In this document: one piece after another, positions 42,164-51,302 of the stretch
How the letters are laid out: each line of letters begins with the position of its first letter
Numbering within the stretch: position 1 is the stretch's first letter
Assembly (NCBI GenBank): GCA_965115835.1
Contig: OZ220471.1
Span: 2,418,001-2,482,000 of the forward strand
Length of the DNA stretch: 64,000 nt
Direction of reading: 5' to 3'
DNA from: Foliamicus sp965115835
GTDB taxonomy: Bacteria > Pseudomonadota > Gammaproteobacteria > Steroidobacterales > Foliamicaceae
Position numbers and translations under genes: made by a program
Notes under the pieces: generated by a model
Databases searched by the model: none
What the model was told of the DNA's origin: nothing
The model's input: the letters and a program-made list of their open reading frames with translations, nothing else

Positions 42164-42945
42164 TCGGGGGCGGCTTGACCGGCCTCGAAAAGGCTGTGGG
42201 CCTGTACACGATCGTGCTCAAGGAAGCACGGCGCATCGTGCGTATCTGGGTGCAGACCATCGTGCCGCCGGCCGTCACCATGGCCCTGTATTTCATCATT
42301 TTCGGACAACTGCGCGAGCGCATCGGCTCCATGTCCGGCCATGACTACACGCAGTACATCGCGCCGGGGCTGATCCTGATGTCGGTGATCACCAATTCCT
42401 ACGGCAACGTTGTTTCGTCCTTCTTCGGCGCCAAGTTCCAGCGGCACCTCGAAGAGATGCTGGTTTCGCCGTTGCCGAACTACATCATCGTGCTGGGGCA
42501 CGCTGCCGGCGGTGTGCTGCGCGGACTGATCGTGGGGCTGATCGTGACCCTGGTAGCAATGGCGTTCACCGACCTGGAAATCCGCCACCCCCTGATCGTG
42601 GCGTTCACGCTCTTGTGCACCGCAGTCACCTTTTCACTGGGAGGCATGATAAACGCCATCTTCGCCAGGAAGTTCGACGATGTCTCGCTGATCCCCGCTT
42701 TCGTTCTCACGCCGCTGACCTACCTGGGCGGCGTCTTCTATTCGGTGGACCTGCTTCCGGGCGTGTGGCGCACGCTGAGCCTGTTCAATCCGATCCTGTA
42801 CATGATCAATGCCTTCCGTTACGGGATGATCGGCGCCACCGACGTTCCCCTGGTCACAGCGTACGTGATGATGGGTGTGTTCGTGTGCGCGCTGTTCGGC
42901 GTGTGCGCCTTCCTGATCCACCGGGGCGTGGGGATTCGCGAATAG
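42148..42945 (+). CDS. ABC-2 type transport permease (YadH-like)
   Basis: 265-residue integral membrane protein with about six hydrophobic helices, e.g. TIVPPAVTMALYFIIFGQL, VLRGLIVGLIVTLVAMAF and VMMGVFVCALFGVCAFLI. It carries the ABC-2 signature region LTPLTYLGGVFYSVDLLPGV followed by FNPILYMINAFRYG, typical of the E. coli YadH group. Its ATPase partner (YadG-like) is normally adjacent but is not here, so it must be encoded elsewhere. Start ATG 42148, inside the end of envC, which implies coupled translation. Substrate unknown. Confidence 0.85.
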   Translation: MAEPVVGGGLTGLEKAVGLYTIVLKEARRIVRIWVQTIVPPAVTMALYFIIFGQLRERIGSMSGHDYTQYIAPGLILMSVITNSYGNVVSSFFGAKFQRHLEEMLVSPLPNYIIVLGHAAGGVLRGLIVGLIVTLVAMAFTDLEIRHPLIVAFTLLCTAVTFSLGGMINAIFARKFDDVSLIPAFVLTPLTYLGGVFYSVDLLPGVWRTLSLFNPILYMINAFRYGMIGATDVPLVTAYVMMGVFVCALFGVCAFLIHRGVGIRE

Positions 42946-43036
42946 CCCTTCGTGCGGATGCGCGCCCCTGCCGCGCCCGGACCGCCCTGTGCGTTCTTCT
43001 CCCAACCTCCACTGGCCTGCGCAGGCGCGCAGGCTC

Positions 43037-44524
43037 TCATCCCGGTTCCTGCGGCGCAGGCGCCCGGACCGCCTTGCTGAAAGCATCGAGCGCCCGCGCG
43101 CGCGCCATCTTGTGGTCCACGATGGGCCGGGGCCATGTTTCCCCCAGCTTCACCCCGGCCTTTGCAAGGACATGCTCCGGTGCTTCCCAGGGAGCGTGTA
43201 TCCAGCGGTCCGGTAGTTGCCGTAATTCCGGCAGCCACCTGCGGAGATAGTCGCCCCCGGCATCGAAGCGCCGCGACTGCGCAACCGGGCTGAAGATGCG
43301 GAAATACGGCGCGGCGTCCGCACCGCTGCCTGCGACCCACTGCCAGCCGGCGCTGTTGTTGGCGAGGTCCGCGTCCACGAGCGTGTCGATAAACCACTCG
43401 GCGCCGCGCCGCCAGTCGATCAGCAGGTGTTTGGTGAGAAAGGATGCCGCGATCATCCGCGCCCGGTTATGCATCCAGCCCGTTGTCCAGAGTTCGCGCA
43501 TCCCGGCATCCACCAGCGGATAGCCCGTCCGTCCGCGCCGCCATGCCCGCAAGTCCCCGGCGTCGTTGCGCCAGGGCATACGGTCAAATCCGCGCCGGAG
43601 ATTGACCGTGTCCATGCCGGGATTGTGGTACAGCAGGTGGTAGCTGAACTCACGCCAGCCGAGCTGGCGGAGAAAGGCGAAGGCGTCGCTCCCGGGCGCG
43701 CCCGGGCCGATTGCGGCGGCGACCTGCCGGGGGCCGATCTCGCCAAAATGCAGGTGCGGCGACAGCCTGCCCGTTCCCTGACCTGCCGGAAACTCGCGAC
43801 CTTCCGTATAGCCGCAGACGCCATGCCTGCGAAAGCGTTCGAGCCGCTCTTGTGCGCCTGCCTCGCCCGGTTGCCAGACCTCCCGGAGGCCGCAGGCCCA
43901 GTCCGGAGCGGTCGGGCGAAGGCGCCAACCGGCCAAGTCCTCGCCTGCGGGCCATGCGGCTGGCGGCGCGAGACGCCGCACAGCGCCCTGCGCTGGCGAA
44001 AGCCCCCGGTTCAGGCATTGGCGCCAAAAGGGCGTGAACACCCGGTAATGGCCGCCGTCATGCGTTTTGACGGCCCAGGGTTCGAACAGCAGCGCCGAGT
44101 TGAATGAGCGGGGCGCAAGGCCGGCTTGCCGGCGCCGCGCCTTGACCGCCGTGTCCCGCTCGACAAGCGCCGGTTCGTAGAGTCGGTTCCAGGCGATGTC
44201 CGTGGCGCCGCACTCCCGCGCCAGCGCGGCGATCGTGTCGCCAGCGGACCCGCGGCGCAGCACCAGCCGACTGCCGATGCGCGCCAGAGCGTCGCTCAGG
44301 GCATTCAGGCTTCCATGCAGCCACCAACGCGCCGCGCCTCCTCTCCGGCATTCTGCGTCATCGAGCACGAAGAAGGGAATGACAGGCCGGCCGGTCTCCG
44401 CGGCCCACAATAGCGCGGCATTGTCGGTCAATCGCAGGTCGCGCCGGAACCACACAAGCACCGGCCCCTTGCCGGCTCCGGGGCGAGCCTTCGAAGCCGC
44501 GCCATGCGCGCCCTGATCTCTCAC
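43037..44524 (-). CDS. phr: Deoxyribodipyrimidine photolyase (cryptochrome/photolyase family)
   Basis: Light-driven FAD enzyme that splits cyclobutane pyrimidine dimers. About 495 residues; begins near LVWFRRDLRLTDNAALL, the antenna-domain opening. The FAD domain shows GRLSPHLHFGEIGPRQV, QLGWREFSYHLLYH, MPWRNDAGDLRAW, YPLVDAGMRELWTTGWMHNR, RMIAASFLTKHLLIDWRRG and GWQWVAGSGADAAPYFRIF, all class I CPD-photolyase motifs. GTG 44524 is used; a GTG at 44461 with AAGGGG just upstream would give a shorter N-terminus starting VLVWFRRDLR and is also credible. Monocistronic by position. Confidence 0.92.
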   Translation of the reverse strand: MRDQGAHGAASKARPGAGKGPVLVWFRRDLRLTDNAALLWAAETGRPVIPFFVLDDAECRRGGAARWWLHGSLNALSDALARIGSRLVLRRGSAGDTIAALARECGATDIAWNRLYEPALVERDTAVKARRRQAGLAPRSFNSALLFEPWAVKTHDGGHYRVFTPFWRQCLNRGLSPAQGAVRRLAPPAAWPAGEDLAGWRLRPTAPDWACGLREVWQPGEAGAQERLERFRRHGVCGYTEGREFPAGQGTGRLSPHLHFGEIGPRQVAAAIGPGAPGSDAFAFLRQLGWREFSYHLLYHNPGMDTVNLRRGFDRMPWRNDAGDLRAWRRGRTGYPLVDAGMRELWTTGWMHNRARMIAASFLTKHLLIDWRRGAEWFIDTLVDADLANNSAGWQWVAGSGADAAPYFRIFSPVAQSRRFDAGGDYLRRWLPELRQLPDRWIHAPWEAPEHVLAKAGVKLGETWPRPIVDHKMARARALDAFSKAVRAPAPQEPG

Positions 44525-44605
44525 CGGCCCGGCCCGCAGATTTGCAAGCTCCTGGCTGATCTCGTGTTTTTTCCGCTCCCTGCAACGACCGCCGGTATCG
44601 AGCCT

Positions 44606-44713
44606 CCCCCTGGCGGCTTGCGAACGATTCTGCCGCGCTTGCCCGTGCGCCTGCTCGCTCTGCCCCAGGTCCGGCCCCGGCTGATCCTCGCGAGCGCGCG
44701 CCGGTATTTCAAG
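44606..44713. repeat. Dispersed ~100-bp intergenic repeat, copy A
   Basis: Closest to copy B at 60537-60650. Aligned plus-strand blocks are CCCTGGCGGCTTGCGAACGA against CCCTTGCGGTTTGCGGATGG, then TTCTGCCGCGCTTG identical in both, and GGCTGATCCTCGCG identical in both. It is the only structure noted in the 372-bp gap between phr (start 44524, 82 bp away) and the efflux adaptor gene. In the minus-strand direction A and B keep the same open frame apart from a 3-base difference, so a coding origin is conceivable. Confidence 0.5.
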
Positions 44714-44896
44714 GCGTCCCCCGGCCCGGAATTCCACAATAAGGTTATCGGCATTTCCCAACCTCAGCCTGCCTGCATGGGTATTATCTTCATTCCGTTT
44801 CTGCGGCGCGGGCTCCCGGGGTGGACGGGCGGCGAATCCGCGAACGCACCCCGCCCCGAACACCCGTTTCATGGGAATAGTGGAAAATAGCCCCGG

Positions 44897-46015
44897 ATGC
44901 GACGCAAGACCCTCCCGCTGCTGATCCTTCTTGCCACGGCAGGAATTGTGGCCTTGCTGGTGCTTACGCGCCCCAGCATGGCGCCGGTGGAACAAGCGGA
45001 AATCGAATGGCCCGTGAGGGTCGTCACCGCGCGCTTCCAGAACCTGCGGCCGGTCCTGAAGCTCTACGGCGAAATCGTGGCCGGTCGCGAGAGCGAGCTC
45101 CGGGCTCTCACTCCCGGCCCTATCGTGGAGGTGGGGGACAACTTTCGCGAGGGAGGCACGGTAAGCCGGGGCGAATTGCTGCTCAGGGTCGATCCCTTCG
45201 ATTATGAAATCGCATTGGCCGAGCAGCGCGCCGCCGCCGTCGAGGCCGAGGCCCAGTTGCGGCTCAGACAACAGGACCTGCAACGGATCGAGGCCCTGTT
45301 TGCAGCAGGCAATGTATCCGCCCAGCAGCGGGACACGGCGCTTCTGGAGCTGGAAATGGCGCGCGCCGCGCTGGAGCGCAGCCAGGCCAGCACCCGGCGC
45401 GCCAAACGCGATCTGGCCGACACGCGCCTGTTGGCGCCCTACGATGGCGTCCTGGTGGATGTGGCCGCCAACCTGGGACGGCAGTTGTCCACCACCGACC
45501 GGGTGGCGCGGATCGTGGATCCGGCTTCGCTGGAGGTGGGTTTCCCGCTCTCCAACGAGCAGTACGGACGCCTGATGCCCGAAGGAAGCCTGACCGGCCG
45601 CACCGCCCTCATCTTCTGGGAGATCGGCGACACCGAACTGGAGTACGAGGCGAGAATCGAACGCGTCGGCGGCGAGATTGCCGCCGCCAGCGGCGGTATC
45701 CGCGTATTCGCCGAACTGCTGGGCACATCGGTGGACACGCCCCTGCGGCCGGGAGCGTTCGTGCGCATCGAGCTTGAGGACCGTTTGTACTCCCGGGTGG
45801 CGCCCGTGCCGGACACGGCCCTGTATGGGGAAAACCGGGTGTTCGTGGTTCGGGACGGGCGGCTGCTCACCCGCCATGTGGAGCGGCTCGGCTACGATGG
45901 CGAGATGACGCTGCTGGGCGCGGCGCCGGAGAATGCCCTGAGAGACGGAGAGCAGGTGGTGATCACGCAACTCCGCGAAGCCGGCGAAAACGCCCGCGCC
46001 CTGATCGTGGAATAA
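44897..46015 (+). CDS. RND efflux periplasmic adaptor (membrane fusion protein)
   Basis: 372 residues with a single N-terminal helix (LPLLILLATAGIVALLVLTR). The HlyD/AcrA layout follows: a lipoyl half (GRESELRALTPGPIVEVGDN, then LLLRVDPFDYEIAL), an alpha-hairpin coil (residues about 105-170), the second lipoyl half (LADTRLLAPYDGVLVDVAAN) and beta-barrel and membrane-proximal parts (LRPGAFVRIELEDRLYSRV). It links the inner-membrane pump encoded 6 bp downstream to an outer-membrane channel that is not in this window. Start ATG 44897. Confidence 0.92.
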   Translation: MRRKTLPLLILLATAGIVALLVLTRPSMAPVEQAEIEWPVRVVTARFQNLRPVLKLYGEIVAGRESELRALTPGPIVEVGDNFREGGTVSRGELLLRVDPFDYEIALAEQRAAAVEAEAQLRLRQQDLQRIEALFAAGNVSAQQRDTALLELEMARAALERSQASTRRAKRDLADTRLLAPYDGVLVDVAANLGRQLSTTDRVARIVDPASLEVGFPLSNEQYGRLMPEGSLTGRTALIFWEIGDTELEYEARIERVGGEIAAASGGIRVFAELLGTSVDTPLRPGAFVRIELEDRLYSRVAPVPDTALYGENRVFVVRDGRLLTRHVERLGYDGEMTLLGAAPENALRDGEQVVITQLREAGENARALIVE

Positions 46016-46021
46016 GCGGCA

Positions 46022-49000
46022 ATGGCGGCCAATCGCATTCTGGTGTTTTTCGCCCGTCACCGGGTGGCCGGCAACCTGATTCTGGCGCTGATGATCCTGT
46101 TCGGCCTGCTGGGGCTCGGGCAGCTCAACCGCCAGTTGATGCCCGACTTCACGCTGGAGCAGATCCAGATCGACATCACCTGGGCGGGGGCCAGCCCGCA
46201 GGATATTCAGACGAACGTGATCGAGCCGCTGGAGCGCGAACTGGTGCTGCTGGACAATGTGGACAAGCTGGATGCCACGGCCTTCGAGGGCCGGGCGGTG
46301 TTGCAGGCGGAGTTCGATTTCGGCAGCAACATGGCCAAGGCGCTGACCGATGTGCAGTCGGCGGTGGCCCGCGTGGCCACCTTTCCACAGGAGATGGAGC
46401 GCCCCGTGGTCCGGCTGATCCAGCCCAGTGAAATCATCTGCAATATCGAGATCTCGGGGCCGTTCAGCGAAAGCACGCTCAAGTCCTACGCCTGGGAAAT
46501 CCGCAACGACCTGCTGCAGCGCGGGATCAGTTCGGTGCGCATGAGGGGTTTGCGCAAGAGTGAGTTGCGCGTGGAGGTGCCGGCCGCCACCCTGCGGCGC
46601 CTCGATCTCACGCTGGACGATGTTGCTCAGAGGATTGCTCGCTCCAGCCTGGATCTGCCGGGCGGTACTCTGGATACGGAGCGCATATCGCGGCAGATCC
46701 GCAGCGAGCGCCGTGCTCGGACTGCCGCGGAACTGGGCGAAGTGGAAGTGCTGGCCACGGATTCCGGCGAACGGCTGCGCCTCAAGGACATCGCCCGGAT
46801 TCACGAGACTGCCGCCCAGGGCGAGGTGGCGCGCAAGGTGGGCGAACATCCTTCGATCAACCTGAATGTTCGGCGCAGCCGCGGCGTGGACTCCATGATT
46901 GCCCAGCAGATGGTCGAGAGCTATCTTGAGGAGTTCAAGGCAAGGGCGCCAGGCAGCCTCAGGGTGGATTTGTACGATGTCTTCGCCGATCAGGTCACGC
47001 AACGTGTCAACATGCTTCTGGCCAACGGTTTCGGCGGGCTGATCCTGGTTCTCGCCGTTCTCTATCTGTTTCTGGGCGGGCGACCGGCCTTCTGGGTGGC
47101 GATAGGCATACCCGTTTCCTTCCTGGCGGCGATGGCGGGCATGGCGGCGGTGGGGTTGAGCCTGAACATGATCAGCATGTTCGCGCTGATCATGGGCATA
47201 GGGATCATTGTCGACGACGCCATCGTGGTGTCGGAGCACGCCGGCAAGTTGCATGCTTCGGGAGTGCCCGGAGGCGAAGCGGCCGAACGCGCTTCGCGAG
47301 TCATGTTTCCGCCGGTCATGGCGGCTTCCCTGACCACCCTGGCGGCCTTCCTGCCCATCCTCATGATCGAGGAGGAGGTGGGCAGCGTAATCAAGGAATT
47401 GCCCATTACCCTGGGGCTGGTCATTCTCGCCAGCCTCGTGGAGTGCTTTCTGGTTCTGCCGATGCATCTGCGTTCCGCGCTGGCCCGGCAGCGGCCTCCG
47501 GCGCGGTGGCGCGAGCGATTCGAGACGGGATTTGCGCGCTTTCGCGACGGCCTGTTCAGCCGCCTTCTCGAGCGCGCCCTGCGCCAGCGCTACGCCAGCG
47601 TCACCACTGCCTTGTGCCTGTTCCTTCTGTCCATTGCCCTGATGGGGACCGGGCGCGTCGGCTTCGACTTCTTCCCCGCCCCGGAGTCGGACTTGGTGTA
47701 CGCAAACTTTTCCCTGGCGCCGGGTGCGCCGCGGCGGGATTCGGAGGAGATGGTGGCGGAACTGGGTCGGGCCGCGCGCGTGGCGGAGCGCCAGCTTGGC
47801 GCCGCTCCGGGCGAGCTGATAGCCTTCGGAGTCGGGTCCGTGGCCACCCGGGATCCGGGCGTGGGCAACGCCCCGCTGGAGGTGAGCGGCGATCACCTGG
47901 GCGTGTACACCCTGGAGTTGGCGCCCGGGGATACCCGCTCAATCCGCAACGAGGCGTTCCTGGAGGCCTGGAAACGGGAGACCGAGCGGGGCGCGGGCGT
48001 GGAGAAGCTGATCTTCTTTTCCCGCCAGGTAGCGGGGCCGCCGGGCAGCGATGTGGACCTGAGCCTGTCCGGCGGCAGCCTGGAAGACCTCAAGGCGGCG
48101 GCTGGCCTTGTGGCCCGTTGGCTGGCGGCGGCGCCCGGCGTGGATTCCGTCGACGACGATCTGCCCCGCGGGAAGCAGGAAGTGCTACTGGAGATCACTC
48201 CGGCCGGCGAAGCAATGGGCTTCAGCGCCGCAGAGGTGGCGCGGCAGGTGCGCAACGCCTACGAGGGCGCCCTGGCGGACCGGGTTCCCCGCGACGAAGA
48301 GGAACTGAAGGTGCTGGTGAAGCTGCCGGAGGCAGGCCCGGGGCAGGCGGGGTTGCGCAATTTGTACCTGCGGTCGCGCAGCGGCGAGGAAGTGCCGCTC
48401 ACGGAGGTGGTCAACCTGCGCCAGAGGGTAGGATTTGCCCAGATTCGGCGAATCGACGGATTAACGCAGGTGAGCGTGTCGGCGGACCTGAATCCGGCCC
48501 TGACCACCAGTGGACAGATAGTCCGTGCGCTGGAAGAACAGGGGGTTATCCGCGCCGTGCGGGAGCAATACGGCGTGTCCGTCGATTTCAAGGGGCGGAC
48601 CGAGCAGCAGAGCGCGGCGCTGGCGGATTTCCGCATGGCCGGGATCGTGGCGCTGGGCAGCATCTACATCGTGCTGGCCTGGGTGTTTGCGCGCTATGGA
48701 ACGCCGCTGGTGGTAATGAGCGTGATTCCCTTCGGACTGGTGGGGGCGATCCTGGGACACATGGTTTTCGGGTTCAATCTCAGCATGTTCAGCCTGGTGG
48801 CGCTGTTGGGGCTGGCGGGCGTTCTGGTGAACGACTCGATCATCCTGGTGTCGGCGGTGCAACGGCGCCGGGACGACGGCGATTCCCTCATGGAAGCGCT
48901 GCGGCACGGCGCCCGGGAACGGCTGCGGCCGGTGCTGATGACCAGCCTCACGACCATCGTGGGAGTAACGCCGATCCTGTTCGAGGGCAGCCTGCAGGCG

Positions 49001-49174
49001 CAACTGGTTCAGCCCCTGGCGATCACCCTGGTGTTCGGGCTGATGCTGGCGCCGCCGCTGGTGCTGATCTATGTGCCCTGCATGATGGCGATCAGCTCGG
49101 ATGCGCGCCACTGGTTCAAGGCGCGCCGAACTGCTGAAGCTCCGGCGCCCGGGCCCGCTTCGCTTGCCGGCTGA
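46022..49174 (+). CDS. RND superfamily efflux pump, AcrB/HAE1 type
   Basis: 1050-residue inner-membrane proton-antiport exporter, the normal AcrB length. It begins MAANRILVFFARHRVAGNLI and has RQLMPDFTLEQIQIDITWAG near the porter domain. Twelve membrane helices fall in two halves. TM4 holds the proton-relay acid pair in IMGIGIIVDDAIVVSEHAGK, with VMFPPVMAASLTTLAAFLPI after it. The second half has LVALLGLAGVLVNDSIILVS and RLRPVLMTSLTTIVGVTPIL. Substrates cannot be told from sequence. It forms a two-gene operon with the adaptor upstream and converges with the Rieske oxygenase gene. Confidence 0.94.
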   Translation: MAANRILVFFARHRVAGNLILALMILFGLLGLGQLNRQLMPDFTLEQIQIDITWAGASPQDIQTNVIEPLERELVLLDNVDKLDATAFEGRAVLQAEFDFGSNMAKALTDVQSAVARVATFPQEMERPVVRLIQPSEIICNIEISGPFSESTLKSYAWEIRNDLLQRGISSVRMRGLRKSELRVEVPAATLRRLDLTLDDVAQRIARSSLDLPGGTLDTERISRQIRSERRARTAAELGEVEVLATDSGERLRLKDIARIHETAAQGEVARKVGEHPSINLNVRRSRGVDSMIAQQMVESYLEEFKARAPGSLRVDLYDVFADQVTQRVNMLLANGFGGLILVLAVLYLFLGGRPAFWVAIGIPVSFLAAMAGMAAVGLSLNMISMFALIMGIGIIVDDAIVVSEHAGKLHASGVPGGEAAERASRVMFPPVMAASLTTLAAFLPILMIEEEVGSVIKELPITLGLVILASLVECFLVLPMHLRSALARQRPPARWRERFETGFARFRDGLFSRLLERALRQRYASVTTALCLFLLSIALMGTGRVGFDFFPAPESDLVYANFSLAPGAPRRDSEEMVAELGRAARVAERQLGAAPGELIAFGVGSVATRDPGVGNAPLEVSGDHLGVYTLELAPGDTRSIRNEAFLEAWKRETERGAGVEKLIFFSRQVAGPPGSDVDLSLSGGSLEDLKAAAGLVARWLAAAPGVDSVDDDLPRGKQEVLLEITPAGEAMGFSAAEVARQVRNAYEGALADRVPRDEEELKVLVKLPEAGPGQAGLRNLYLRSRSGEEVPLTEVVNLRQRVGFAQIRRIDGLTQVSVSADLNPALTTSGQIVRALEEQGVIRAVREQYGVSVDFKGRTEQQSAALADFRMAGIVALGSIYIVLAWVFARYGTPLVVMSVIPFGLVGAILGHMVFGFNLSMFSLVALLGLAGVLVNDSIILVSAVQRRRDDGDSLMEALRHGARERLRPVLMTSLTTIVGVTPILFEGSLQAQLVQPLAITLVFGLMLAPPLVLIYVPCMMAISSDARHWFKARRTAEAPAPGPASLAG

Positions 49175-49251
49175 AGCCAGACGCGCTCCCCGGGCAGCCC
49201 GGGCGGGCGCTCCGGCCCCGTCATGACCCTCCTGTCGGACGCTGCTGTGGT

Positions 49252-50427
49252 TCAGCCCCCGACAGCCTGCAGGGGTTGCGCGGTGGGCTGAGGCTCGACC
49301 AGCGGCACGGGATCCAGCACCCAGGCCTTGGACTTGCGCCGCGCCGGCGAGGGAATCGCATAAACCACGTTGCGTTTCGCGCGCATGCGCTTCAGCTCGT
49401 CGGTGTCGATGCGCCAGCCCTTGTCGTCCCACTGCTGGAGACGCTCGCGGTAGAGCCAGATCACCTTGTCCGCCGGCACCAGCAGTTCGCGGGTGCTGCG
49501 GTCGGCCGGCGTACACACCGGGTCGAGCTTCTCGATCACCACACGATCCTGCTCCGCGATGGCGAAATTGCGCTTGTCCATCTGCCGGTCGAATACCTTC
49601 AGGAGCCGCTTGTTCTTGGGAATCAAGCAGTTGCGCATGGACACCAGGAAGGTATGCAGGAGGTGCTCGTCCACCGGGGTTTCATAGACGTATTGATGGA
49701 ACCACTTGGTGGGAGTGAGGTGGATGTAGGTGTACAGGCCGTTGGGGCCATGATGGCCCGACCCGGCGTCCAGCGGACCGTCGTAGTTGCGGAGCTTCTT
49801 CATCAACCAGTTTTTCAGCGGCGGCGACTGGAAGGTGTGCATGAAGCTGAAGCCGTGTTCGTCCTGCTTGATGCGCAACTCGTTGACCTTGTATCCCTCG
49901 CGCTCGCCGGAATAGCCGTGAGTGGGATGCACGAACTCGTTGTGGGCCGGGTCGAGACCGTTCTCCACGGCGCGCTCGTAGTTGGCGTCCCAGTGATAGT
50001 CCAGCGTGCCGGCTCGCCAGCCCTTCTCGTTCCACTCGGGAATGGGCATGATGGGCGGGCGTTCCTCCTCGGACAGGTCGCCCAGAAACACGAAGATCAG
50101 GCCATAGCGCTCTTCGGTGGGATAGCCGTCCACCTGGCCGCGCGGCGGCACTTTCCTGCGCCCCTCGGGGCCGAGCGAGGGAATGTTCACGCAACGGCCG
50201 CTGCCGTTGTACTGCCAGCCGTGATAGGGACACTGCACGCAATCGCCCTTGATCTTGCCGCCGGACAGGGCCGCGCCCCGGTGGATACAGGTGTCGCTGA
50301 GGCAATGCGCCTTGCCTTTGGAATCGCGGAACAACACGAAGTTGTGGCTGAGCATCCGCACCCGGATGGGAGCGTCGCCCGTGAGCTTCTCGGAGCGCTC
50401 CGCGGCGTACCAGAAATTGATATACAT
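49252..50427 (-). CDS. Rieske non-heme iron oxygenase, alpha subunit
   Basis: 391 residues. The N-terminal Rieske domain binds a 2Fe-2S cluster through CIHRGAAL and CVQCPYHGWQY (C-x-H then C-x2-H). The catalytic domain has the mononuclear-iron motif ENGLDPAHNEFVHPTHG (bridging Asp and two His). This is the oxygenase component of a ring-hydroxylating or O-demethylating system. The substrate is unknown and no reductase or ferredoxin lies next to it. ATG 50427 (MYINFWYAAERSEKL) has GGAGG upstream. It is 119 bp downstream of the M50 protease gene. Confidence 0.9.
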   Translation of the reverse strand: MYINFWYAAERSEKLTGDAPIRVRMLSHNFVLFRDSKGKAHCLSDTCIHRGAALSGGKIKGDCVQCPYHGWQYNGSGRCVNIPSLGPEGRRKVPPRGQVDGYPTEERYGLIFVFLGDLSEEERPPIMPIPEWNEKGWRAGTLDYHWDANYERAVENGLDPAHNEFVHPTHGYSGEREGYKVNELRIKQDEHGFSFMHTFQSPPLKNWLMKKLRNYDGPLDAGSGHHGPNGLYTYIHLTPTKWFHQYVYETPVDEHLLHTFLVSMRNCLIPKNKRLLKVFDRQMDKRNFAIAEQDRVVIEKLDPVCTPADRSTRELLVPADKVIWLYRERLQQWDDKGWRIDTDELKRMRAKRNVVYAIPSPARRKSKAWVLDPVPLVEPQPTAQPLQAVGG

Positions 50428-50546
50428 TGCGTACCTCCACAAGACGAAGGGCGGGCGTTCGATTGTAGCGCAACCCTGCGTGCGGGCGATTCGGCCGCCG
50501 GGCGCCGTTCGGATTCAGCGCTGGCGGCGCCGGTCGGCCTGTGTGC

Positions 50547-51239
50547 TCAGGAGTGCCCGGCGAGCAGGAGGATCAGTTCGCCCAGCTTGCGGGCAACCGG
50601 CAGGATGAGCGCCTCAAAGATGCTCCAGTTCCGGCCGATTTGCTTGCCCAGCCAGGGCAGCACGAAAAACAGGGCCAGCAGCACGGCGAAACCATGCCGC
50701 TCCAGGCGGGCCAGGGGCTGGGCCAGCGAGTCCGGAAGCAGGCCCACGGCCACGCGGCCTCCGTCCAGCGGCGGCAGCGGCAGCATGTTGAACACGGCCA
50801 GCAGCAGGTTGAAATAAATCGCCATTTCCAGCACCTTCGCAAGCCAGACCTCCGGCCCGGACAGGGGCGCACTGAGAACATGCAGCAGCAGCGCGGCGAC
50901 CCAAGCCTGCAGGAGGTTGCACAAGGGGCCGGCCGCGGCCACCTTGACCATGTCGATGCGCGGATTCCGCAACCGATGGAAGGCCACCGGCACTGGCTTT
51001 GCATAGCCGAACATGAAGCTGCCGCCGGAGAGCAGCAGCAACAGGATGGGCATTGCGACCGTACCGATGGGGTCGATATGCCGCAGTGGGTTGATGGAAA
51101 TGCGGCCCAGTCGCCAGGCGGTATCGTCGCCCAGCCGCAGCGCCGCGTAGCCGTGCGCCGCCTCGTGCAGGGTAATGGCCAGCAGCAGGGGGACTATCCA
51201 CACGGACAGTCCGTACACGGTTTCTGTCAGGGTTCCCAT
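50547..51239 (-). CDS. Site-2 protease family (M50) membrane metalloprotease
   Basis: 230 residues, mostly hydrophobic, with about six membrane segments. The zinc motif is HEAAHG within LAITLHEAAHGYAALRLGDD, and the second active-site motif is NMLPLPPLDGGRV, where the Asp completes the zinc site. There is no PDZ domain, so this is the short YwhC/FtsH-like-neighbour type rather than RseP. Start ATG 51239. It lies 63 bp after the DUF4340 gene on the same strand. It probably cleaves membrane substrates within the bilayer; the target is unknown. Confidence 0.9.
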   Translation of the reverse strand: MGTLTETVYGLSVWIVPLLLAITLHEAAHGYAALRLGDDTAWRLGRISINPLRHIDPIGTVAMPILLLLLSGGSFMFGYAKPVPVAFHRLRNPRIDMVKVAAAGPLCNLLQAWVAALLLHVLSAPLSGPEVWLAKVLEMAIYFNLLLAVFNMLPLPPLDGGRVAVGLLPDSLAQPLARLERHGFAVLLALFFVLPWLGKQIGRNWSIFEALILPVARKLGELILLLAGHS

Positions 51240-51302
51240 GCGATCAGGTGTTGCCGAATCCAGCCGGAGGCTGTGCCGGGTTCTTCGGTAGCGCCAGAGC
51301 GC

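Noticed and set aside
43037..47896. A 1619-codon minus-strand frame spanning photolyase and continuing opposite the RND pump
   Set aside because: Only the part up to about 44524 encodes photolyase. The remainder is the low-complexity complement of the efflux genes.
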